Origin: Desulfuromonadaceae bacterium UBA2294 | GTDB lineage: Bacteria; Desulfobacterota; Desulfuromonadia; Desulfuromonadales; UBA2294 | Direction: 5' to 3' | DNA: 16,860 bases | Assembly: GCA_002345625.1 (NCBI GenBank) | Contig: DDWE01000071.1 | Coordinates: 1-16,860, forward strand | Part shown: one piece after another, positions 1 through 6,560 of the stretch | Numbering within the stretch: position 1 is the first letter of the stretch | Layout: each line of letters opens with the position of its first letter | The notes under the pieces: model-generated | What the model saw: the letters and a program-made list of their open reading frames with translations, nothing else | Database searches by the model: none | Told to the model about the DNA's origin: nothing | Position numbers and translations under genes: made by a program

Positions 1-71
1 ACCCCGGATATGACGGCGAAGTATTGGGAGATAAGAGATACCGACTGTCCCCACCACTACGAATTTTAGCC

Positions 72-217
72 GGCTGTTGAAAAACGCCCGTCTGCTGCGT
101 TCCCCTTGTCCGCGTCGCTGCGACGTAGCTGCCGCTACGCCTCACTCCTTGGCCGGCGGGTGCCTTGATTCTGCACAAAATCGTCACGCCCGGCGGCTTT
201 CATCGGATTCAAAAGCC
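72..217. repeat. MITE-like palindromic intergenic repeat
   Basis: The ends form an imperfect terminal inverted repeat: GGCTGTTGAA at 72-81 and TTCAAAAGCC at 208-217, whose reverse complement is GGCTTTTGAA (9 of 10 positions match). Inside lies a strong hairpin, CGTAGC (124-129), loop TGCC, GCTACG (134-139), directly after a GTCGC/GCGAC dyad at 114-124. There is no long open frame, so the element would be non-autonomous. Repeats with this kind of core are, from general knowledge, frequent between genes in Geobacter-like genomes. No target-site duplication is obvious. The exact ends are a judgement from the inverted repeat. Confidence 0.6.
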
Positions 218-260
218 AGAAATTGAAAAGTCATTGTGTGCTTTTAACTGAAATCAGGAT

Positions 261-740
261 ATGACCCAGCCCCCGGAAATCTTCCAGCGCATTTACACCC
301 GCCACGGCCATCGCTGCCCGATGAGCACACTTGGTGGTCGTCTCGGTATGGCGGCGCTTGCCGCCCTGGAGATGGCGGCTGGTTCGGAACTGCTGGCGGT
401 TTATGAAATCGACACCTGTGCTCTCGACGGAATTATCGAGACGACTGGTTGTCAGCTGGACGACGGAAGTTTACGGGTTGATGCACGCGGGGCGCATGCC
501 CTGCGCCTGGCCGCTGCCGACGGACGGTCGGTGCGCACTGTTTTGCGCCCGCACGCGCTGAAGATTGCCGGTGAATATCGGCGGCTCGACGATCTTTACG
601 AGCAGCAGCGCTCAGCCGGAGCGCCGGCGGATGAACTGCGGGAACTGTTGGCGGAAAGAGCGCGGACCCTGCAGTCGGTGCTGGAGCAGCTCTGGGCTTT
701 ACCCGAGTCTGAGTTGATCATTGTGGAAAGGCTGGTATGA
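261..740 (+). CDS. FmdE-family metal-binding protein (N-terminal domain only)
   Basis: This 159-residue protein carries the hallmarks of the FmdE (formylmethanofuran dehydrogenase subunit E-like) N-terminal domain. They are HGHRCP at residues 15-20, a glycine-rich GGRLGMAA stretch after it, and the Cys pair in DTCALDGI (Cys53) and ETTGC (Cys64). In the family these His/Cys residues bind a metal, usually zinc. Many FmdE proteins are near 200 residues and end in a zinc ribbon. Here the C-terminus is instead a charged helical segment (about 105-150) with no further cysteines. There is no signal peptide or membrane segment, so it should be cytoplasmic. The ATG at 261 is the only start that keeps the HGHxCP motif intact, but AGGA at 256-259 sits very close to it, so the ribosome site is poor. 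Its stop overlaps the next start (ATGA), so it is probably made with the permease. The substrate is unknown. Confidence 0.85.
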   Translation: MTQPPEIFQRIYTRHGHRCPMSTLGGRLGMAALAALEMAAGSELLAVYEIDTCALDGIIETTGCQLDDGSLRVDARGAHALRLAAADGRSVRTVLRPHALKIAGEYRRLDDLYEQQRSAGAPADELRELLAERARTLQSVLEQLWALPESELIIVERLV

Positions 741-1693
741 ACAGCGACCTTTTGCTGCAAATGCTGACGGTGATCGGTGACGAAATCGCCCGCATGGGCT
801 GGTTCTTCCTGCTGTCGATTGTTCTCGTCGGTGTGATCAAGGGCTATAAACTCGATCTGCACATCCGCGACGCGATCAATCGCGCTGGACCTTACGGTAT
901 CCTGATTGCGATCCTGGTCGGCATGGTGTCGCCGTTGTGCGCCTGTGGCATTCTGCCGGTCGCCATCTCTCTGGCGATGATCGGCACCCCTCTGGCGCCA
1001 CTTCTGGCCCTGCTGGCGACCTCGCCGATGATGGGCCCGGATGCATTTATCCTCACTTGGAGCGGTCTTGGTGCCGACTGGGCGTTTCTCAAGCTTGGTG
1101 GCGCGGCGGCAGTCGGACTGGTGGTCGGTGGGGTGACGGAGATGCTGGTTCGCAGTGGCTGGCTGGCTGGCAATCAGCTGCGTCTGCAGCCGCTTTATCG
1201 CGAGGACGGGAGCCTGGCTCCTGCCGCCGAGATCGGTGCCGCGGCCGGGATCAAGGTGGCGACGATGACCATCGTCCCCCGGACCAGTCGATTGCGTTTT
1301 ATTATTGATCGCACTCTCGATGCCGGTTGGTTTGTCGGTAGATTTTTATTGCTGGCAATTGTGATTGAGGCCATTCTGGTGACGCTGGTGCCGATGCAGT
1401 GGATCACGGTCCTGGTCGGGAAGCCGGATCTGGGCTCGGTGATCCTTGCCGCCTTGATCGGTCTGCCGCTGCCTTTGAACCAGATTCCGGCCATTCCGGT
1501 TCTGTCTGGTCTGCTACAGCGAGGTATCGATCCGGGAGCAGCGTGGACATTTCTCCTGGCGGCGCCGGTGTCGAGCCTGCCGGCAATGATTGCCTTGACC
1601 GGCATGTTCCGCTTACGTGTGGTGACGGTTTTTTTGTCGACCACCCTGCTGACAGCGATCCTGCTCGGTTGGTTCTATCAGATGATTCAATGA
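737..1693 (+). CDS. PF03773-type permease (ArsP/YraQ/SO_0444-like)
   Basis: A 318-residue polytopic membrane protein, with hydrophobic segments near residues 21-35, 53-70, 78-97, 122-137, 203-222, 235-260, 270-290 and 294-312. It matches the PF03773 permease family by the motif PLCACGILPVA (residues 66-76, Cys68 and Cys70). It also has the second-half counterpart LPLNQIPAIPVLSGLL (245-260), followed by a conserved-looking LLAAPVSSLPAM. Relatives include ArsP (organoarsenical efflux), YraQ and the SO_0444 metal-efflux type. The vicinal-type Cys pair fits a soft-metal or metalloid substrate, but the sequence does not say which. The ATG overlaps the stop of the FmdE-like gene by 4 nt, so the two are probably co-translated and functionally paired, perhaps as cytoplasmic metal binder plus exporter. 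The gene stops at 1693 with no gene following on the same transcript. Confidence 0.85.
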   Translation: MNSDLLLQMLTVIGDEIARMGWFFLLSIVLVGVIKGYKLDLHIRDAINRAGPYGILIAILVGMVSPLCACGILPVAISLAMIGTPLAPLLALLATSPMMGPDAFILTWSGLGADWAFLKLGGAAAVGLVVGGVTEMLVRSGWLAGNQLRLQPLYREDGSLAPAAEIGAAAGIKVATMTIVPRTSRLRFIIDRTLDAGWFVGRFLLLAIVIEAILVTLVPMQWITVLVGKPDLGSVILAALIGLPLPLNQIPAIPVLSGLLQRGIDPGAAWTFLLAAPVSSLPAMIALTGMFRLRVVTVFLSTTLLTAILLGWFYQMIQ

Positions 1694-1763
1694 GTGGAGT
1701 TTTGTCGTTTTGATGGGTCCGCCTGACAATTTTTTGCCAACTTTTTTCGGGCCTGCTTCTTGC

Positions 1764-1809
1764 AAAAACGCTATGGGTCTCACGCTCCGGACTGAGCGCG
1801 TAGCGAAAA
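1764..1809 (+). other. two-tier inverted repeat, possible terminator
   Basis: CGCTA at 1769-1773 pairs with TAGCG at 1801-1805. Inside it, CGCTC at 1783-1787 pairs with GAGCG at 1794-1798 around a 6-nt loop. The whole is bracketed by an A-run (1764-1768) and an AT-rich stretch (AAAATTTATTT). It lies 70 nt after the permease stop and just before the next promoter. It may therefore end the permease transcript, or be a structured upstream element. The downstream T-tract is not a proper one, so the terminator call is weak. Confidence 0.3.
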
Positions 1810-1837
1810 TTTATTTGGTTTCGATTGCTGTGGCACG

Positions 1838-1865
1838 TTGACGTGTCGGCGTAAACTGCTATATT
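1838..1865 (+). promoter_or_regulatory. sigma-70 promoter of the VCBS/ASPIC gene
   Basis: TTGACG (1838-1843) and TATATT (1860-1865) are separated by 16 nt. Each hexamer matches the sigma-70 consensus at five of six positions. Transcription would start near 1872, giving a leader of about 94 nt before the ATG at 1966. This is the best promoter match in the window. It fits the strong ribosome site and codon use of the gene it precedes. Confidence 0.65.
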
Positions 1866-1869
1866 TTCC

Positions 1870-1889
1870 GTGTATTTTTGATTTTACAC
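1870..1889 (+). promoter_or_regulatory. dyad at the predicted transcription start
   Basis: GTGTA (1870-1874) and TACAC (1885-1889) form a perfect 5-bp inverted repeat with a 10-nt AT-rich spacer. It overlaps the predicted start of transcription at about 1872. It could be a repressor operator or a short 5' hairpin. No regulator is identified, and short dyads can arise by chance. Confidence 0.3.
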
Positions 1890-1965
1890 AGGCATTATTG
1901 ACGCAAGTCCTGTTTCCGTTTGTGTGCCGGGTGCTTTTGGGTATTCGGCGAAAAGGAGAGATACA

Positions 1966-3462
1966 ATGAGTAAAAAGACGTTATCCCTGCTGGTTCTGGT
2001 TGCTCTGGTCGCTTTGCCCGGTCTGGTCCTGGCCAAGGAGTTCAAAGATGTTTCGACGGTTGCCGGCGTTGCCGACGACGGTCTGGGCAAGGGCGTTGCC
2101 TTTGCCGACATCAACAATGATGGCCTGGTCGACCTCTACGTGTCGAACAAAGGCGGCGCCAACAAGCTTTACCTGAACAAGGGCGCTGGTAAATTTGAAG
2201 ACATCACCGCCAAGGCCGGTGCCGGTATCGACTACCCCGGTTATGCCATGGGGAGCGTCTTCGGCGACTACAACAACGACGGCTTCGCCGACCTCTATCT
2301 GGCCACCGGTGGCCGTGATGAGATTGAGGCCAATCGTCTGTTCCGCAACAACGGCGACATGACCTTTACCGACGTAACCAATGCCGCCGGCGTTGGTCTC
2401 AAGGCTTTCACCTACGGTGCTTCGTTTGTCGACTATGACAACGACGGCAACCTCGACCTTTATTGCGCCAACTACGGCGTCGGGGCCAAGAACATCCTTT
2501 ATCGTAACAACGGTAACGGCACCTTCACCGACGTGACGGATGTTGCCGGTGTTGGCGATCTTTCCTGGAGCTGGATGGCGACCTGGGCCGATGTCAATAA
2601 CGATCAGTTTGTTGACCTGTACGTCGTCAATGGCCGCTACCCGGTTGGCGAGCCGAATAAACTTTATCTCAATAACGGTAACGGCACCTTTACCGAAGCC
2701 GCCCGCAAGGCCGGCGTAGCCGATGCCAACTGGGGTCTGGGTGCGGTCTTTGCCGACATCGACAACAACGGCACTCTGGACCTGTTCGTCTCCAACTATG
2801 TTGGTCCGAACAACCTTTACCTGAACGATGGCAAAGGGCAGTTCACCCTCGCTTCCGATCAGCTGAAAGGCGCACACGAAGGCTGGGGCAAAGGCCCGAC
2901 CTTCGGCGACATCGACCATGATGGCGACCTCGATCTCTACGAAGGCGACTGCAAACTCGCCAACCAGCTTTACCTGAACGACGGCAAGGGGAACTTCGCC
3001 AACGTCGTTGACGAGCAACCGGTCCTTAAGTGTGAGACCGTGCGCACCAAGGGAACCGCCTTTGCTGACGTCGACAATGACGGTGACCTGGATCTCTATG
3101 TCATCAACTGGGGTGCTCCGAACAAGCTTTATCTCAATCAGCAGAACGACAACAACTGGTTGAAGGTGAAGCTGACCGGCACCGTCTCCAGCCGCGATGC
3201 TTACGGTAGCAAAGTCCGTGTCACCGAGCACGGCAAGAGCGACCTGCTCGGTCTGCGCGAAGTCCGTTCCGCCAGCGGTTTCTGTGCCCAGACGCCGCAG
3301 ATGGTTCATTTCGGCCTCACCGCTGACAAGACTTACGATGTTGTGGCTGTTTTCCCGAGTGGCATCGAAGCCCGCGCTGAAAACGTTAAAACCGGCCAGA
3401 CTCTGGAGATGATTGAGCCGACCCTCAGTCAGCCCGGTGTGCTGTCGAAGGTTGTGCGCTGA
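1966..3462 (+). CDS. secreted seven-bladed VCBS/FG-GAP protein with ASPIC/UnbV domain (CRTAC1-like)
   Basis: This 498-residue exported protein has a clear signal peptide (hydrophobic residues 5-22, likely cut after LVLA before KEF). Seven VCBS/FG-GAP repeats follow, each with a calcium-loop type motif D-x-[ND]-x-[DN]-G-x-x-DLY and a Lys/Arg-LYLN strand. They start near residues 46, 99, 154, 207, 262, 313 and 366, consistent with a seven-bladed propeller. In the fourth motif the glycine is replaced (DVNNDQFVDLY). Residues 396 to about 485 form an ASPIC/UnbV domain (NNWLKVKLTG, VRSASGFC, VVAVFPSGIEA). Four cysteines are present. The start is the ATG at 1966, set by AAGGAG at 1953-1958. An in-frame GTG at 1924 would put 14 polar residues before the signal peptide. 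The gene has its own promoter and terminator, and its codons (AAC, AAG, GGC, GAC) look more biased than those of its neighbours. This suggests an abundant envelope or extracellular calcium-binding protein. Its partner is unknown. Confidence 0.9.
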   Translation: MSKKTLSLLVLVALVALPGLVLAKEFKDVSTVAGVADDGLGKGVAFADINNDGLVDLYVSNKGGANKLYLNKGAGKFEDITAKAGAGIDYPGYAMGSVFGDYNNDGFADLYLATGGRDEIEANRLFRNNGDMTFTDVTNAAGVGLKAFTYGASFVDYDNDGNLDLYCANYGVGAKNILYRNNGNGTFTDVTDVAGVGDLSWSWMATWADVNNDQFVDLYVVNGRYPVGEPNKLYLNNGNGTFTEAARKAGVADANWGLGAVFADIDNNGTLDLFVSNYVGPNNLYLNDGKGQFTLASDQLKGAHEGWGKGPTFGDIDHDGDLDLYEGDCKLANQLYLNDGKGNFANVVDEQPVLKCETVRTKGTAFADVDNDGDLDLYVINWGAPNKLYLNQQNDNNWLKVKLTGTVSSRDAYGSKVRVTEHGKSDLLGLREVRSASGFCAQTPQMVHFGLTADKTYDVVAVFPSGIEARAENVKTGQTLEMIEPTLSQPGVLSKVVR

Positions 3463-3486
3463 TACACAGTTGAATTTCGCAAAGTT

Positions 3487-3517
3487 ACGGGCCGCCCGCA
3501 AGGGCGGCCCGTTTTTT
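3487..3517 (+). terminator. strong Rho-independent terminator
   Basis: The perfect 11-bp stem ACGGGCCGCCC (3487-3497) / GGGCGGCCCGT (3502-3512) closes a GCAA tetraloop and is followed by a T-run. It lies 25 nt after the VCBS/ASPIC stop codon, so that gene is a separate transcript from the block starting at 3706. Confidence 0.93.
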
Positions 3518-3576
3518 ATTAAGACGTCGCAAACTTTTCAACTGAGGATTTAGCCGCTTAAGCCCCTTGCTGCAGG

Positions 3577-3605
3577 TTGATTCAACCATTGGACTGTCAA
3601 TTAAT
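3577..3605 (+). promoter_or_regulatory. candidate promoter for the A/B gene block
   Basis: TTGATT (3577-3582), a 17-nt spacer and ATTAAT (3600-3605) each match four of six sigma-70 positions. Transcription would start near 3612, about 95 nt before the A1 start. A second, weaker possibility begins at TTGACC (3643-3648) but has no good -10. Some promoter is expected between the terminator at 3517 and the ATG at 3706. Which one is used is uncertain. The rest of this gap holds nothing I recognise. Confidence 0.35.
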
Positions 3606-3705
3606 CGACCTCAGAAGTAATGGGGTTCCGGTCATTGCACTCTTGACCGATTCTGCGCGTCCCCACCTTGTTGTTTGGAACGGATCGTGCTATCAGATTG
3701 GACCT

Positions 3706-4737
3706 ATGAAACGACATCTGTTTTTCCCTCTTTTTTTTCTGCTATTTCTGACCGGTTGTTTGGCCCCTGGCAACCCCGTTGCGGTGCCGACGACCGGTAA
3801 AGTCACCCTCGATCGCCTGCCGGTTGCCGGAGTGAAGGTGTCGGCGTGGCCGGTCGATGCGTTACATCTTGAAGGCGACGCCCCTTACCAGACTTCAGCT
3901 TCCGACGTCGACGGTCAGTTCCGTCTTGATCTGCCAGCAGGGACCTACTACTTCTTTGCTCACGGCGATGGGTTGTTTGCCTATTACGGGCGCAACCCGG
4001 TCACCATCCCGGCCGGAGGCAGCAGGGAGATGAATATTGGTCTGGTCCGTTTTGCTCCTGCCACTACACCGCTTGTCAGCGGGGTTTCAGGTGTCGTTGC
4101 CATTGATGGCGTGCCACAGGCCGGTGCGGTGATCTTTGTCTACACTGATCTCAACTCCCAACTCAAGGGTATGGGATATCTGATGTCGGCTCCGACCGGT
4201 GCAGACGGCCGGTTCTATCTTGATCTTGACGATGGGACCTATTACCTGATTGCCCGCAAACGGCAGGGCAGTCGCAGCGTCGGGCCGCTGAAACCGGGGG
4301 ACCTTATCGGTTACGCGCCGGCAAACCCACTTCGGGTACGTTCAGGGTCGGCTGCCTTTGTGCCGATCCCGTTGCTGGAAGTGCCCGATAAGATATCCAG
4401 TTTACAGTCAAGCCTGTTCGGAGCCACCCGGATCAGTGGCCGAATTCTCGATCCGGCCGGGGCACCAGTGGCCGGCGTTCGTGTGTTGATTTATGATCAG
4501 TCGCAAATGCTTGATCGACCACTTTACGTGTCGCAGCCGACTACTGCCGACGGCCGATATGTCGTCTCTCTGCCGCAGGGCGGTTTGTATTATCTGGCGG
4601 CGCGTAACACCCTCGGTGGAGCGCCGGCCCCGGGCGATCTCTATGGCACCTACAACCTCGACCCCGAACACAAATTACAGGTTGCCGACGGGGCGGCACG
4701 GGACGGTATTGACATGGTGGTGGAGGAAATGTGGTGA
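3706..4737 (+). CDS. A1: lipoprotein with three Ig-like (carboxypeptidase-regulatory-type) domains
   Basis: This 343-residue predicted lipoprotein has the signal MKRHLFFPLFF and lipobox LTGC (Cys18). Leu at +2 is compatible with outer-membrane sorting under the usual rule. Three tandem beta-sandwich repeats of about 100 residues follow, beginning near residues 31, 126 and 242. Each shows the pattern G-x-[VI]-x...PVAGV.V, then DG.[FY].[LV].LP.G.YY. This is typical of carboxypeptidase-regulatory/transthyretin-like folds. Domain 1 ends in YYGRNPV, domain 2 carries LIARKR and GPLKPGD, and domain 3 carries the AARNTLGG and PGD.YG.Y pattern shared with paralogues A2-A4. I chose ATG 3706 because it gives the lipoprotein signal. 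The frame is open back to a TTG at 3577, but that extension is polar and lacks a signal. The ribosome site is weak. The stop overlaps the B1 start (TGATG). No catalytic residues are visible, so a structural or binding role is inferred. Confidence 0.85.
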   Translation: MKRHLFFPLFFLLFLTGCLAPGNPVAVPTTGKVTLDRLPVAGVKVSAWPVDALHLEGDAPYQTSASDVDGQFRLDLPAGTYYFFAHGDGLFAYYGRNPVTIPAGGSREMNIGLVRFAPATTPLVSGVSGVVAIDGVPQAGAVIFVYTDLNSQLKGMGYLMSAPTGADGRFYLDLDDGTYYLIARKRQGSRSVGPLKPGDLIGYAPANPLRVRSGSAAFVPIPLLEVPDKISSLQSSLFGATRISGRILDPAGAPVAGVRVLIYDQSQMLDRPLYVSQPTTADGRYVVSLPQGGLYYLAARNTLGGAPAPGDLYGTYNLDPEHKLQVADGAARDGIDMVVEEMW

Positions 4738-6560
4738 TGCGTCTGGGCTGCCTGCTGGCCCTTCTGCTTTTGTCCGCCTGCTCCGCGACCCGACCGGTGC
4801 GCGTGCTGCAGGACGAGCGCATTCTCGTCGACACCGTCTGGGACGGGGCATTGGTCATTGATGGGGCCGTTCATGTCGCTAAAGGGGTGACCCTGACTAT
4901 CCGCCCCGGTACTGATATTGCCTTTGTGCGTCACGATCGTGATGCCGATGGCCTCGGTGACGGGACCCTGGTGATCGAGGGACGCCTGATTGCCGAAGGC
5001 ACCCGGAGTGCACCGATCCGTTTCCACAGCGCCGAAGCAGAGCCAAAACCGGGTGACTGGCTGGAAATTCGGGTCGATTTTTCGAAAGAGGTGTTGCTGC
5101 GCTACTGCGAAATCCGCGATTCTGCGTATACCCTGCACGCCCATTTCACCCGCGGCCTGATGGCGGACAGCCATATTCATGACAACATTGATGGCTGTCG
5201 TCTCGGCGAGGCCACATTCACTTTCCGCAACAACCTGTTCGAAAACAATCAGGGTAAGGGGATCAACTTTCGAAATGCGACAGTGGAGGTAGAGCACAAC
5301 ATCATCCGCTATAACGGTTCCGGCATCTTTTTATTCGAAACCGATCGCGTGACCAATATCCATCACAACAACATCTACGACAACGGCAACAATATCCGCC
5401 TTGGCGATTTTTTCACCGGCACTGTTTCTGTCCGCGACAACTGGTGGGGGAGTGCCGATCCGAAGGTGATTGCGTTGGGGATTCACGATCGTCGTGTTGA
5501 TCCGCTTATCGGTACAGTGCAGGTTGCTCCGGCCAAAGTTTGGGTCTCCCGCAGCGGTGTGCGTGATGCTTTTGACCTCCAGGAAGTATGGCGACTGCCG
5601 ACGGACGGTTTCGTCGATGCCGGCGTACAACGAATCGAAGAGTATTATGTCATCGCTTCCTGGGATGGCAAACTCCGCGCGATTACGATGGAGGGCCAAC
5701 CTGTATGGTCGGTTGATCTCGAGGATGTCATCGACGCCACACCCGCCTGGGATGGAACCCGCCTTTACGTTCAGACCTGGGGCCGCGATGCGTTTGCACT
5801 TGATGCAAACGGGCAGATCCAGTGGCGTTTCAGCACGTCGCCATCGCCGGCGGATGATCACCGGCAGGCGGCGCTGTTGCCGGTGAATGGCAAGGTCTTG
5901 TTGCCGTCCTGGAATGGCCGGTTGTATGCACTCGATGCTAAAAGCGGAGAGCGTCTTTGGCAATTCGACGCAGGTGAAGCGCTGCGGGCGACTCCGGCAT
6001 TTGATGTTGATCGAGTCTACCTTGCAGGCAGCGGTGGCACCCTGACGGCGCTGAGCCTCGATGGCGATGTCCTTTGGCAGGCGCATCTTGATGCCCCGCT
6101 ACTGTCGACGCCGGCGGTGACCGGCAATGGGGTTGCCGTGGTTTCCCGCGCCGGTGACATCTTTTTTTTCGACCGGAGCGGTCGACGTCTCTGGCACCGC
6201 GCCTTGAAGGAACTCTGTCATTACAGTGCACCACTGTACCGTGATGGAGCATTGTTTGTCGGGACCAGCGGCGGCAGCTTGTGGAAATTGCGTTCCACGG
6301 ATGGCTTGCCGGTTTGGAACCAGACCGGATTTGGACCGATTTATGCGACCCCTGCCCTCGTCGATCGGCGACTATACCTCGGTGACAACGACGGGGCCTT
6401 ATCGGTGGTCGATGCCGACAGCGGCACCGTTGTCAGCCGATTCCGGGTCGACGGAGAAGTGCAGGGGACGCCATGGCTCGAGGGTGATCGGGTGCTGGTC
6501 GGTACGCGTGATCGCAACGTTTATGCCCTGCGCCGTGTTGCCCAGGCGGTGTCACCATGA
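4737..6560 (+). CDS. B1: lipoprotein fusing a right-handed beta-helix to an eight-blade PQQ-like propeller
   Basis: This 607-residue predicted lipoprotein has the signal MRLGCLLALLLLSAC (Cys15, Ser at +2). Residues about 30-260 are a NosD-like right-handed parallel beta-helix. They include the N-terminal cap TLTIRPGTDIAF, a Ca-loop-like insert DRDADGLGD (67-75), stacked N-rich coils, and the closing DNWWGSADP motif (Asn235). Residues about 283-605 hold eight PQQ/quinoprotein-type blade motifs of the kind YALDAKSGERLWQF, typical of an eight-bladed PQQ-like (BamB-type) propeller. No quinone-enzyme catalytic residues are evident. ATG 4737 overlaps the A1 stop. In-frame GTG codons at 4731 and 4734 are alternative starts, closer to GGAGG (4722-4726), and change only one or two residues. 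The stop overlaps the next start (ATGA). The beta-helix part is clearly related to B4, which lacks the propeller. The fusion suggests a scaffold or binding subunit of an envelope complex; its ligand is unknown. Confidence 0.85.
   Translation: MRLGCLLALLLLSACSATRPVRVLQDERILVDTVWDGALVIDGAVHVAKGVTLTIRPGTDIAFVRHDRDADGLGDGTLVIEGRLIAEGTRSAPIRFHSAEAEPKPGDWLEIRVDFSKEVLLRYCEIRDSAYTLHAHFTRGLMADSHIHDNIDGCRLGEATFTFRNNLFENNQGKGINFRNATVEVEHNIIRYNGSGIFLFETDRVTNIHHNNIYDNGNNIRLGDFFTGTVSVRDNWWGSADPKVIALGIHDRRVDPLIGTVQVAPAKVWVSRSGVRDAFDLQEVWRLPTDGFVDAGVQRIEEYYVIASWDGKLRAITMEGQPVWSVDLEDVIDATPAWDGTRLYVQTWGRDAFALDANGQIQWRFSTSPSPADDHRQAALLPVNGKVLLPSWNGRLYALDAKSGERLWQFDAGEALRATPAFDVDRVYLAGSGGTLTALSLDGDVLWQAHLDAPLLSTPAVTGNGVAVVSRAGDIFFFDRSGRRLWHRALKELCHYSAPLYRDGALFVGTSGGSLWKLRSTDGLPVWNQTGFGPIYATPALVDRRLYLGDNDGALSVVDADSGTVVSRFRVDGEVQGTPWLEGDRVLVGTRDRNVYALRRVAQAVSP

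Noticed and set aside
1..69. Open frame from the window edge ending in TAG at 67-69, possible end of an upstream gene
   Set aside because: Only 22 codons are visible and nothing in them is recognisable, so it cannot be supported as coding.
1981..3501. 506-codon open frame on the minus strand opposite the VCBS/ASPIC gene
   Set aside because: The plus-strand gene has a signal peptide, regular repeats, a ribosome site and a terminator. The antisense frame is kept open by the strongly biased codons of the real gene and shows no family features.
3577..3705. TTG-initiated N-terminal extension of A1
   Set aside because: The 43 extra residues are not signal-like and would bury the lipoprotein signal that starts at 3706. 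The three paralogues all begin at their signal peptides.
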